This document shows, one piece after another, positions 1 through 5,791 of a stretch of DNA of 7,122 bases (position 1 is its first letter; each line of letters starts with the position of its first letter). Made by a program: the position numbers and the translations under genes. The stretch comes from an uncultured Collinsella sp. (GTDB lineage: Bacteria; Actinomycetota; Coriobacteriia; Coriobacteriales; Coriobacteriaceae). The notes under the pieces are model-generated. The model had not been told where the DNA came from. It worked only from the letters and a program-made list of their open reading frames with translations, and ran no database searches. Location: positions 1 through 7,122 of the forward strand of contig URFU01000106.1 in the NCBI GenBank assembly GCA_900547125.1, in the 5' to 3' direction.

Positions 1-339
1 GGTGCCGATGACGTCGACGGACTTGACGTCAGCGAAGTCAGCGACGGTCACGACGTCGCCGGTGTGGTGCTCCTCGCCGTTCTCGACGCGGACCTCGCGC
101 AGGAAGCGCATCGGCTCGCCGCCGGCCTTGGCGAAGTGACCAGCCATGGGCTTGTTCACGTTCTTGGCCTTGATGTCGCCGAAACCGATCTGGACGGCGT
201 CATAGCCGTCGGTTGCCTGAGTTTTAACCTGCGAGACAGCGCAGGGGCCAGCCTGGATGACCGTGACGGGAACGACGTTGTCGTCCTCGTCCCAAACCTG
301 GGTCATGCCAATCTTGCGGCCGAGAATCATGCTGATCAA
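1..339 (-). CDS. rplC: Ribosomal protein L3 (uL3), N-terminal 113 residues, cut by window edge
   Basis: Large-subunit ribosomal protein that binds 23S rRNA near the peptidyl-transferase centre and acts early in 50S assembly. The minus-strand translation gives the typical L3 N-terminus ILGRKIGMTQVWDEDN, then VVPVTVIQAGPCAVSQVKT and NKPMAGHFAKAG. The rest lies beyond position 1. Start choice: an ATG at 330 would begin the protein directly at ILGRK. The TTG at 339 gives MISMILGRK, which matches the four residues that B. subtilis-type L3 carries before ILGRK, so I prefer TTG. The Shine-Dalgarno is weak for either start (GGGA seven bases before the TTG). Normally rpsJ is the first gene of this operon; here it is about 2.4 kb away and rplC follows a long gene-free stretch. 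Identity is secure; the exact start is less so. Confidence 0.95.
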   Translation of the reverse strand, partial: MISMILGRKIGMTQVWDEDDNVVPVTVIQAGPCAVSQVKTQATDGYDAVQIGFGDIKAKNVNKPMAGHFAKAGGEPMRFLREVRVENGEEHHTGDVVTVADFADVKSVDVIGT

Positions 340-359
340 GATATGATCCCAACTCTCGC

Positions 360-411
360 GTGGTCTTGGGACAATGCGTACACCACCGAGCGTACGCCCC
401 TAGAGGACCAC
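360..411 (-). promoter_or_regulatory. Folded leader just upstream of rplC
   Basis: A branched hairpin can be drawn from three pairings: GTGGTC at 360-365 with GACCAC at 406-411, GGG 368-370 with CCC 398-400 across a 5-base bulge, and GCGTAC 376-381 with GTACGC 392-397. It ends about 20 bases before the preferred rplC start. S10 operons in E. coli are controlled through a structured leader bound by L4. A similar autoregulatory role here is an inference from position only; no L4 target can be recognised. Confidence 0.4.
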
Positions 412-522
412 TACTTACACGACGTGCTCCCCAGTCTTGTATTGCGTCCGGACTACCTGACAACCCTATTAAGCAGGCATTTTGTCCAGCCAGAATACTC
501 CCCTGGTTACACACAGCTGTTT

Positions 523-528
523 AGTATA
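523..528 (-). promoter_or_regulatory. Possible -10 box of the rplC promoter
   Basis: The minus strand reads TATACT here, five of six matches to the sigma-70 -10 consensus. No good -35 hexamer is visible at 16-18 bases spacing, so the call is weak. If used, transcription would start near 516 and give a leader of about 177 nt containing the fold at 360-411. Confidence 0.3.
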
Positions 529-536
529 CACGGCTG

Positions 537-548
537 CGGGCGTATCCA
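537..548 (-). repeat. 12-mer shared with the rpsL upstream region, copy 1
   Basis: Minus strand TGGATACGCCCG, identical to 6305-6316. It lies about 60 bases downstream (in minus direction) of structured element A, as the other copy does after element B. In both places it is followed by a related G/C-rich stretch ending GCCGTG or GGCGTG. It could be a protein-binding site or a remnant of common ancestry; its function is unknown. Confidence 0.45.
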
Positions 549-561
549 TCGAGATTCATAT

Positions 562-590
562 TTCACTCACATTGTTTACGCAGGTAAAGT
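562..590 (+). promoter_or_regulatory. Possible plus-strand promoter facing element A
   Basis: TTCACT (562-567), a 17-base spacer and TAAAGT (585-590), each hexamer matching four of six consensus bases. The predicted start near 597 would fall at the outer edge of structured element A, which would make A a plus-strand transcript. No plus-strand terminator with a T-run follows the element, so this remains a weak candidate. Confidence 0.25.
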
Positions 591-603
591 GCGTGGCACG
601 TTC

Positions 604-755
604 CCAGTGTGCGGCGGAGGGGGCGGGCCTGAGACATATTAAGGTTGCTGCTCTACAGTCCTGCTCGCGACGGAGAGCACATTAAGTGCTCTCCTTTGCG
701 TGCGGAACTCGCGATGACCTTAATATATTTCTCCGGCCCTCCGCCGTGCTCGGGA
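604..755. ncRNA. Structured element, copy A (candidate RNA, family not recognised)
   Basis: A long imperfect palindrome with an asymmetric conserved core. Outer stem: CGGCGGAGGG (612-621) with CCCTCCGCCG (737-746). Middle stem: ATATTAAGGT (636-645) with ACCTTAATAT (717-726). Terminal hairpin: GGAGAGCAC (672-680), loop ATTAA, GTGCTCTCC (686-694). Between the stems lie TTGCTGCTCTACAGTCCTG (645-663) and CGTGCGGAACTCGCGA (699-714), both identical in copy B. AGTCC (657-661) can pair with GGAACT (704-709) around one bulged A. A small hairpin CCG-TGCT-CGG (744-753) overlaps the outer stem and has a counterpart with the same loop in B. The stems differ from B yet stay paired, which argues for a structured RNA. 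It sits between the phosphatase stop and rplC. Strand is unresolved: G-U wobbles favour plus, operon direction favours minus. Confidence 0.6.
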
Positions 756-794
756 GACGACACGTTGATGTCTGCTTAACTCTGCTCGCTCAGG

Positions 795-1421
795 CTAATG
801 ACTTTGTTGAGGGTCCACTATTTGCTGGAGGGTGAACTTGCATTGCATTGGCTCGCCTTCTGCTTGTGGCTTTGCTTCGTCAAAATCGAAGATCATGATG
901 GCGCAGTTGGGGAGTTTTGTTGGGAACTCGAAGCCCTCTGGGGCTGCAGCCTTGATGAATTGGCGGCTGGCGCTGCCGTGGCTTACTGCTAGGAGGGTTT
1001 CGATGCCCTCGGCGCCCATGAGATTGGTGAGGGTGCCTACCATTCGCTCCTGCAGGGCATGACTTCCTTCTCCACCAAATGGGACCAAATCCTCGCCCGG
1101 ATCCCAGACGTCGGTGGGAAGGGCATCGTGGGGACCTTCTTCGAAGGTGCCGTAGCAGCGCTCGATGATGCCTTTGCAGGGCTCGACAGCGGCGTCCGGA
1201 CCGAGGAGTTCACATGCGACGAGACTTGCCGTGTCCATGGCGCGGCCTAAGGGTGATGAGACCACTTTGTCGGGGACGACGCCGTGGGCTTTGAGCCATG
1301 CGGCTGCCATTCCAGCTTGTTTGCAGCCCAGGTCGGTCAACGGTGAATCGCAGCGACCCTGGACCAGCTTCTTAACGTTGAATTCCGTCTGGCCATGACG
1401 GAGTAGATACAGCTTCTTCAT
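795..1421 (-). CDS. Histidine phosphatase family protein (phosphoglycerate-mutase-like)
   Basis: A 208-residue cytoplasmic enzyme of the histidine phosphatase superfamily (GpmB/CobC-like branch), which removes phosphate through a phospho-histidine intermediate. The signature LLRHGQT lies at residues 6-12 with His9 as nucleophile. The other expected catalytic elements are present: SSPLGR with Arg60, a Glu87 in IIERCYG at the usual acid/base position, and VSHG with His148. Length fits the family, so it looks complete and active. Substrate cannot be read from sequence; family members include alpha-ribazole phosphatases, sugar-phosphate phosphatases and broad-specificity enzymes, and no cobalamin genes lie nearby. 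The ATG at 1421 follows a purine-rich AAGGGGAG site. It starts 39 bases after the transporter stop and is probably cotranscribed with it. No T-run terminator is seen after its TAG stop, only structured element A. Confidence 0.9.
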   Translation of the reverse strand: MKKLYLLRHGQTEFNVKKLVQGRCDSPLTDLGCKQAGMAAAWLKAHGVVPDKVVSSPLGRAMDTASLVACELLGPDAAVEPCKGIIERCYGTFEEGPHDALPTDVWDPGEDLVPFGGEGSHALQERMVGTLTNLMGAEGIETLLAVSHGSASRQFIKAAAPEGFEFPTKLPNCAIMIFDFDEAKPQAEGEPMQCKFTLQQIVDPQQSH

Positions 1422-1460
1422 GCTCTCCCCTTCTGCATCAATAGCTTGCGTGGCGCAATC

Positions 1461-2615
1461 CTACTCGTGGGTATGACCTACGTAGTCTTCGTCGATCGTA
1501 ATCTTGGCAATCGACTTGGGGTATTCCGATTCGACCCTCTGGGCCAACGCGTGCTTTAGGTCCTCGGCGTCTATGCCCAAATCCGAGGGTCGCACGCAGT
1601 CAAAGATCACATTGGTGTGCGTGGGGCCCGGCACGCAACGCAAATCGTGAATCGAAAGGCGGCTATCGATCTCTTGAGCCATAGCATTGATGCGCAGGCG
1701 CATGCTCGCCGCCTTTGGATCGTCGGTCACGATGGGATCGTAATGGAGCGTGACGATCATGCCGTCCTCGTCCCTAAACGACTGCTCGATGTTATCGAGC
1801 GTGTCATGACTTTCCAGCGGGCTAGCCTCGGCCGCCATCTCGGCGTGCGCACTTGCAAACTTCCTGCCCGGACCGTAATCGTGAACCATTAGGTCATGAA
1901 CGCCCAAAACGCCGGGGTAGCTCATGATCTTGTCTCGGATGTGCTTGACCAACTTGGGATCGGGTGCCTGGCCCAAAAGCGGGCTCACCGTATCCTGGAT
2001 GAGCTCAAAGCCGCTCCAGCCAATATAGGCGCCAACGGCAAGTCCAACCCAGGCATCAAGATTGATATGCGTCACCTGGGAAACGATCGCGCACGCCAGC
2101 ACAGCACCCGTGGCAAGAACATCGTTCTTGGAATCCTGGGCCGTCGCATGCAGCGTATCGGACTCAATGCGATCACCGAGCTTTTGGTTGAGGGCCGCCA
2201 TCCACAGCTTTACAACCATCGAAAGCGCCAGAACTGCCACCAGGGCAAGCGAGAACTCGACAGGTTCGGGGTGGATGATGCGCTCAAACGAGGACTTGAT
2301 AAGCTCAAGGCCAATCAGCAGCACGAGAGCCGCCACGACCAGGCCAGAAAGATACTCGTAGCGACCATGTCCGTAAGGATGCTCGGGGGCGGCCGGCTTG
2401 CTCGCCAGCTTAAAGCCCAGCACGCTCACGATATTCGAGCTGGCATCGGACAGGTTGTTCATGGCGTCCGCCACAATCGAAACCGATCCCGACAGCACGC
2501 CAATTGCACCCTTCGCAGCGCATAGTGCCACATTGGCGAGAATACACACCACGCCTGCCAACGTTCCCACGCGCGCACGGTCGCCCTGCGCACGACGAAC
2601 GATCCACTCGACCAT
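1461..2615 (-). CDS. Cation diffusion facilitator, manganese-type efflux transporter
   Basis: A 384-residue inner-membrane antiporter of the CDF family that exports divalent metal in exchange for protons. About six hydrophobic segments can be drawn (roughly residues 17-40, 46-68, 89-108, 121-141, 163-183, 188-208). The family signature ADAMNNLSDASSN is in TM2 and HPYGHGRYEYLSGL follows. The transport-site residues read Asn53/Asp57 in TM2 and Asp161/Asp165 in TM5 (DSKND). This N-D/D-D set is the one linked to Mn-CDFs, in contrast to the H/D sets of zinc members; Mn specificity is inferred. The cytoplasmic part is longer than in a YiiP-type protein of about 300 residues. It seems to hold two related ferredoxin-like units, about 217-293 and 300-378, each with an HDL motif (240-242 and 323-325). 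It ends in His-rich GHTHE. The start follows GGGGG eight bases upstream. It has its own upstream region after the rpsJ terminator. Confidence 0.92.
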   Translation of the reverse strand: MVEWIVRRAQGDRARVGTLAGVVCILANVALCAAKGAIGVLSGSVSIVADAMNNLSDASSNIVSVLGFKLASKPAAPEHPYGHGRYEYLSGLVVAALVLLIGLELIKSSFERIIHPEPVEFSLALVAVLALSMVVKLWMAALNQKLGDRIESDTLHATAQDSKNDVLATGAVLACAIVSQVTHINLDAWVGLAVGAYIGWSGFELIQDTVSPLLGQAPDPKLVKHIRDKIMSYPGVLGVHDLMVHDYGPGRKFASAHAEMAAEASPLESHDTLDNIEQSFRDEDGMIVTLHYDPIVTDDPKAASMRLRINAMAQEIDSRLSIHDLRCVPGPTHTNVIFDCVRPSDLGIDAEDLKHALAQRVESEYPKSIAKITIDEDYVGHTHE

Positions 2616-2669
2616 CTATATCTGCCCCCAACAGTTTTACTCTTACACCCGTTTGTCGAATAGTTCAGT

Positions 2670-2698
2670 AGTGTAGACCCTTTACCCCATCGGCACAA
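2670..2698 (-). promoter_or_regulatory. Possible promoter of the transporter-phosphatase unit
   Basis: Minus strand TTGTGC (2693-2698), 17-base spacer, TACACT (2670-2675). The -10 matches four of six and the -35 three of six consensus bases. It lies directly after the rpsJ terminator and overlaps its T-run, leaving a leader of about 48 nt before the transporter ATG. No clear metal-responsive operator or manganese riboswitch is visible in this short leader. Confidence 0.35.
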
Positions 2699-2729
2699 AA
2701 AAGGCCGCAACCCATAGGGCTGCGGCCTT
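2695..2729 (-). terminator. Intrinsic terminator after rpsJ
   Basis: In the minus direction AAGGCCGCA (2721-2729 side) pairs with TGCGGCCTT (2701-2709 side) over nine bases. A CCC/GGG extension in the loop strengthens it, and a run of six T (2697-2702) follows at once. It starts 26 bases after the rpsJ stop. No T-run exists on the plus strand side, so it works in one direction. It separates the str-rpsJ operon from the transporter gene. Confidence 0.92.
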
Positions 2730-2755
2730 GCAAATCGCACTATCGAGCAAAAAGC

Positions 2756-3064
2756 TTAGAGCTTGATGTCGATGTCGACGCCAGCGGGGAGGTCGAGACG
2801 CATGAGCGAATCAACGGTGCCCGAGGTGGGGTCGAGGATGTCGATGAGGCGCTTGTGGGTGCGCATCTCGAACTGCTCACGGGAGTCCTTGTTCACGTGC
2901 GGCGAGCGGATAACCGTGTACAGGTTGCGCTCGGTGGGCAGGGGGACAGGACCGGAAACGCGAGCGCCGGTCTTCTGAGCGGTCTCAACGATGAGCTTCG
3001 CGGACTGATCGACGACCTCGTGATCATAGCCCTTGAGGCGAATGCGGATCTTCTGGGTAGCCAA
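2756..3064 (-). CDS. rpsJ: Ribosomal protein S10 (uS10)
   Basis: Small-subunit protein of the 30S head, also a partner of NusB in transcription antitermination. It is full length at 102 residues, with the usual start MATQKIRIRLKGYDHE, the RVSGPVPLPTE segment and the RTHKRLIDI loop region. The start codon is TTG at 3062-3064, confirmed by the family N-terminus and by a strong GGAGG six bases upstream; there is no competing ATG in frame at the expected position. It lies 61 bases after fusA, where many bacteria have tuf first, and is closed by its own terminator. It is therefore expressed as the last gene of the str operon, not as the head of the S10 operon. Confidence 0.97.
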   Translation of the reverse strand: MATQKIRIRLKGYDHEVVDQSAKLIVETAQKTGARVSGPVPLPTERNLYTVIRSPHVNKDSREQFEMRTHKRLIDILDPTSGTVDSLMRLDLPAGVDIDIKL

Positions 3065-3070
3065 CTTAAA

Positions 3071-3075
3071 CCTCC
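3071..3075 (-). promoter_or_regulatory. Shine-Dalgarno site fixing the TTG start of rpsJ
   Basis: Minus strand GGAGG, with the six bases TTTAAG between it and the TTG. The ideal spacing supports TTG as the true initiation codon. Confidence 0.85.
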
Positions 3076-3081
3076 AAAGAG

Positions 3082-3100
3082 TGCGAGAAGTGTTCTCGCA
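3082..3100 (-). other. Perfect hairpin between fusA and rpsJ
   Basis: TGCGAGAA (3082-3089) and TTCTCGCA (3093-3100) pair over eight bases around a three-base loop. It ends seven bases before the rpsJ Shine-Dalgarno. There is no proper T-run after it in the minus direction, so it is not a convincing terminator. It may act as an mRNA processing or stability site that sets rpsJ expression apart from fusA; that role is inferred. Confidence 0.5.
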
Positions 3101-3125
3101 GGATTACGTAACAGGGAGCTCGAAC

Positions 3126-5225
3126 TTAGGCGTTCTTGCTCATGACCTCGTCCACGATGGACTTGGGCGCGGGCTCATAAGAGTCGAACTGCATCGTGTA
3201 CGATGCACGGCCCTGGGTCTGGGAGCGAAGGTCGGTAGCGTAACCGAACATCTCGCCCAGCGGCACCTTGGCACGGATGAGCTTGCTGTTCTTGCGATCC
3301 TCCATGCCCTCGATCTTGCCGCGGCGACCGGAGAGGTTGCCCATAACGTCGCCCATGTACTGCTCGGGGGTCTCGACCTCGACAGCCATGATCGGCTCGA
3401 GCAGCTGCGGATCGGACTTCTTGAGGGCGTCCTTGATAGCCATGGAGCCGGCGATCTTGAAGGCGGCCTCGGAGGAGTCGACCTCGTGGTAAGAACCGTC
3501 GAACAGGGTGACCTTAACGTCGAGGACCGGGAAGCCGGCGATAACACCGGTGTTCAGGGCCTCCTGAATGCCCTTGTCGATGGACGGGATGTACTCCTTG
3601 GGCACGACGCCGCCGACGATAGCGTTGACGAACTCGTAGCCGAAGCCCTCCTCCATCTTCTCGAGCTTGATGACGGCGTGGCCGTACTGACCGCGACCGC
3701 CGGACTGACGGACGAACTTGCCCTCAGCCTTCTCGACGTCGTGACCAGCGGTCTCGCGGTAGGCAACCTGGGGCTTACCGACGTTAGCGTCAACCTTGAA
3801 CTCGCGGAGCAGACGGTCGACGATGATCTCGAGGTGCAGCTCGCCCATGCCGGCGATGATGGTCTGGCCGGTCTCGTGGTTGGTGGACACCTGGAAGGTC
3901 GGGTCCTCCTCGGCGAGCTTGGTCAGAGCCAAGGACATCTTGTCCTGCTCGGCCTTGGTCTTGGGCTCGATGGCAACGTCGATAACGGGCTTAGCAAACT
4001 CGATCTTCTCGAGGACGATCTCCTTGCCCTCGGCGCACAGGGTGTCACCGGTGGTGGAGTTCTTGAAGCCGACGCAAGCGACGATGTCGCCGGCGGCAGC
4101 GTCGTCACGGTCGATACGCTCGGCGGCGTTCATCTCGAGGATGCGGCCGAGACGCTCGCGCTGACCGTTGGAAGCGTTGACCACGTAGGAGCCGGACTCG
4201 GCGCGGCCGGAGTAAACGCGGACATAGGTGAGCTTACCGACGAACGGGTCGGTCATGATCTTGAAGACCAGGCCGGAGAAGGGCTCGTCGAAGGAAGGAT
4301 GACGCTGGATCTCCTCGCCGGTGTCCGGATCGGTACCGGTGACGGCCTCGACGTCGAGCGGGCTGGGCAGGTAGTCGACGACAGCGTCAAGCAGCTCCTG
4401 AACGCCCTTGTTCTTGTAGGCGGAGCCCACGAAGACGAGGTTGAGCTCGTTGGCCAGAACGCCCTTGCGCAGAGCAGCCTTGAGCTCCTCGACGGTGAAG
4501 TCCTCCTCCATGAGGATCTTCTCCATGAGCTCGTCGTCAAAGCTGGCAGCAGCGTCGAGGAGCTCCTCGCGCTTGGTGGCAGCGATGTCGGCGAACTCAG
4601 CCGGGATCTCGTCCATCGGCTCGGGGTAGGTCATGCCCTTGTCGTCGGCCTTGAAGTCCCAAGCAGTCATGGTGACCAGGTCGATGACGCCCCAGAAGTT
4701 GTCCTCGGCGCCCATCGGGACCTGAGCGGCCACGGCGTTGGCGTCGAGACGATCCTTCATGGTCTCGATAGCGTTGAAGAAGTCAGCGCCCACGCGGTCA
4801 TACTTGTTGATGAAGGCGATGCGGGGGACGTTGAAGGTGGAAGCCTGACGCCAAACGGTCTCAGACTGGGGCTGAACGCCGGCAACGGCGTCGAAGACGG
4901 CGACAGCGCCATCGAGGACGCGCAGGCAGCGCTCGACCTCGGCGGTGAAGTCAACGTGGCCCGGGGTGTCGATGATCTGGATGCGGTAGTCGGTACCGTC
5001 CTTCTTCCAGAAGCACGTGGTAGCAGCGGAGGTAATGGTTACGCCGCGCTCCTGCTCCTGAACCATCCAGTCCATGGTGGCAGCGCCCTCATGGACCTCA
5101 CCGATCTTGTGGGTCTTACCGGTGTAGTAAAGAATACGCTCGGTCGTGGTGGTCTTACCGGCATCGATGTGGGCCATGATGCCGATGTTACGGGTATCGG
5201 AAAGCTTGTACTTAGGCTTAGCCAT
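3126..5225 (-). CDS. fusA: Elongation factor G
   Basis: Translational GTPase that drives tRNA-mRNA translocation and, with RRF, ribosome recycling. It is complete at 699 residues. Motifs of the G domain: P-loop AHIDAGKTT (18-26), switch I RGVTITSAAT (from 60), DTPGH (86-90) with the catalytic His90, NKYD (140-143) and GSA (267-269). Domain II follows, then domain III with GMGELHLEIIVDRL, domain IV with GGRGQYGHAVIKLE, and domain V with the EPIMAVEVETPEQYMGDVMG segment. The usual G4 motif NKMD is NKYD here; the base-reading Asn, Lys and Asp are kept. ATG start with AAGGA just upstream. It begins only 19 bases after rpsG. This is canonical EF-G, not a tetracycline-resistance paralogue, judged by operon context and motif set. 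Confidence 0.98.
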   Translation of the reverse strand: MAKPKYKLSDTRNIGIMAHIDAGKTTTTERILYYTGKTHKIGEVHEGAATMDWMVQEQERGVTITSAATTCFWKKDGTDYRIQIIDTPGHVDFTAEVERCLRVLDGAVAVFDAVAGVQPQSETVWRQASTFNVPRIAFINKYDRVGADFFNAIETMKDRLDANAVAAQVPMGAEDNFWGVIDLVTMTAWDFKADDKGMTYPEPMDEIPAEFADIAATKREELLDAAASFDDELMEKILMEEDFTVEELKAALRKGVLANELNLVFVGSAYKNKGVQELLDAVVDYLPSPLDVEAVTGTDPDTGEEIQRHPSFDEPFSGLVFKIMTDPFVGKLTYVRVYSGRAESGSYVVNASNGQRERLGRILEMNAAERIDRDDAAAGDIVACVGFKNSTTGDTLCAEGKEIVLEKIEFAKPVIDVAIEPKTKAEQDKMSLALTKLAEEDPTFQVSTNHETGQTIIAGMGELHLEIIVDRLLREFKVDANVGKPQVAYRETAGHDVEKAEGKFVRQSGGRGQYGHAVIKLEKMEEGFGYEFVNAIVGGVVPKEYIPSIDKGIQEALNTGVIAGFPVLDVKVTLFDGSYHEVDSSEAAFKIAGSMAIKDALKKSDPQLLEPIMAVEVETPEQYMGDVMGNLSGRRGKIEGMEDRKNSKLIRAKVPLGEMFGYATDLRSQTQGRASYTMQFDSYEPAPKSIVDEVMSKNA

Positions 5226-5244
5226 GTTAGTTCCTTACCTTAAC

Positions 5245-5718
5245 TTACCAACGATAGTGAGAGAACGCGCGGTTGGCCTCGGCCATCTTGAAGACGTCCT
5301 CACGCTTCTTGACGGAAGCGCCCAGGCCGTTGGAAGCGTCGAGGATCTCGTTGGCGAGACGCTCGGCCATGGTCTTCTCCTTGCGAGCGCGGGAGAAGTT
5401 GACGATCCAGCGGATACCCAGAGCGGTGGAACGACGGGAGTTGACCTCCATCGGGACCTGATAGGTAGCGCCACCGACACGCTTGGGCTTAACCTCGAGC
5501 GTGGGCTTGACGTTGTCCATAGCCTTCTTGAAGGTAGCGAGAGCGTCGCCACCCTCGGACTTCTCGGCAACGATCTCGAAAGCGGTGTAAACGATGCGCT
5601 CAGCGGTGGCCTTCTTGCCGTCAAGAAGGACCGTGTTGATGAGCTGAGTCACCAGGCGGTTGTTGTAAACGGCGTCAGGCTGAACCTCACGACGATTAGC
5701 TGCTGCACGACGCGGCAT
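5245..5718 (-). CDS. rpsG: Ribosomal protein S7 (uS7)
   Basis: Primary 16S rRNA-binding protein that nucleates assembly of the 30S head and lines the E site. It is complete at 157 residues with the typical start MPRRAAANRREVQPD, the KPRRVGG-like segment KPKRVGGATYQVPMEV, and EKTMAERLANEI. The ATG at 5718 follows AAGGAG eight bases upstream. In E. coli S7 represses its own operon by binding the rpsL-rpsG intercistronic RNA; a hairpin occupies that spot here (5741-5766). The gap to fusA is 19 bases, consistent with coupled translation. Confidence 0.97.
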   Translation of the reverse strand: MPRRAAANRREVQPDAVYNNRLVTQLINTVLLDGKKATAERIVYTAFEIVAEKSEGGDALATFKKAMDNVKPTLEVKPKRVGGATYQVPMEVNSRRSTALGIRWIVNFSRARKEKTMAERLANEILDASNGLGASVKKREDVFKMAEANRAFSHYRW

Positions 5719-5740
5719 GTGAAATCTCCTTAAGTGTCTA

Positions 5741-5766
5741 CCGTGCGGCGCTTAGGCGGCACACGG
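5741..5766 (-). promoter_or_regulatory. Hairpin in the rpsL-rpsG gap, possible S7 target
   Basis: In the minus direction CCGTGTG pairs with CGCACGG (seven pairs, one G-U). After a C-C mismatch, CGC pairs with GCG around a CTAA loop. It ends 22 bases before the rpsG start. Position matches the region where E. coli S7 binds for feedback control. The fold is seen; S7 binding is an inference. With no T-run it is not a terminator. Confidence 0.45.
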
Positions 5767-5791
5767 CGAAAGTATCAAAACGTTATCTGGC

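Noticed and set aside
628..634. CCTGAGA in element A, reminiscent of a TPP riboswitch motif
   Set aside because: It lies in an internal loop that is not conserved in copy B, and none of the other TPP aptamer blocks is present.
64..642. 192-codon plus-strand open frame across rplC and its leader
   Set aside because: Its first half is the complement of rplC and the rest runs through the leader and into structured element A. No recognisable domain.
340..794. tRNA gene or CRISPR array in the gene-free stretch
   Set aside because: No cloverleaf with a T-loop GTTC motif in the right frame and no regularly spaced direct repeats are visible.
3033..5243. 736-codon open frame on the plus strand, antisense to fusA
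   Set aside because: It mirrors the EF-G gene almost exactly, has a low-complexity Leu/Val/Asp/Gly-rich translation, and arises from the strong third-base bias of fusA. No ribosome-binding site or family resemblance.
5235..5624. 129-codon minus-strand open frame overlapping rpsG
   Set aside because: Out-of-frame shadow of rpsG with an Arg/Ser/Pro-rich translation typical of a +1 reading of a GC-rich gene.
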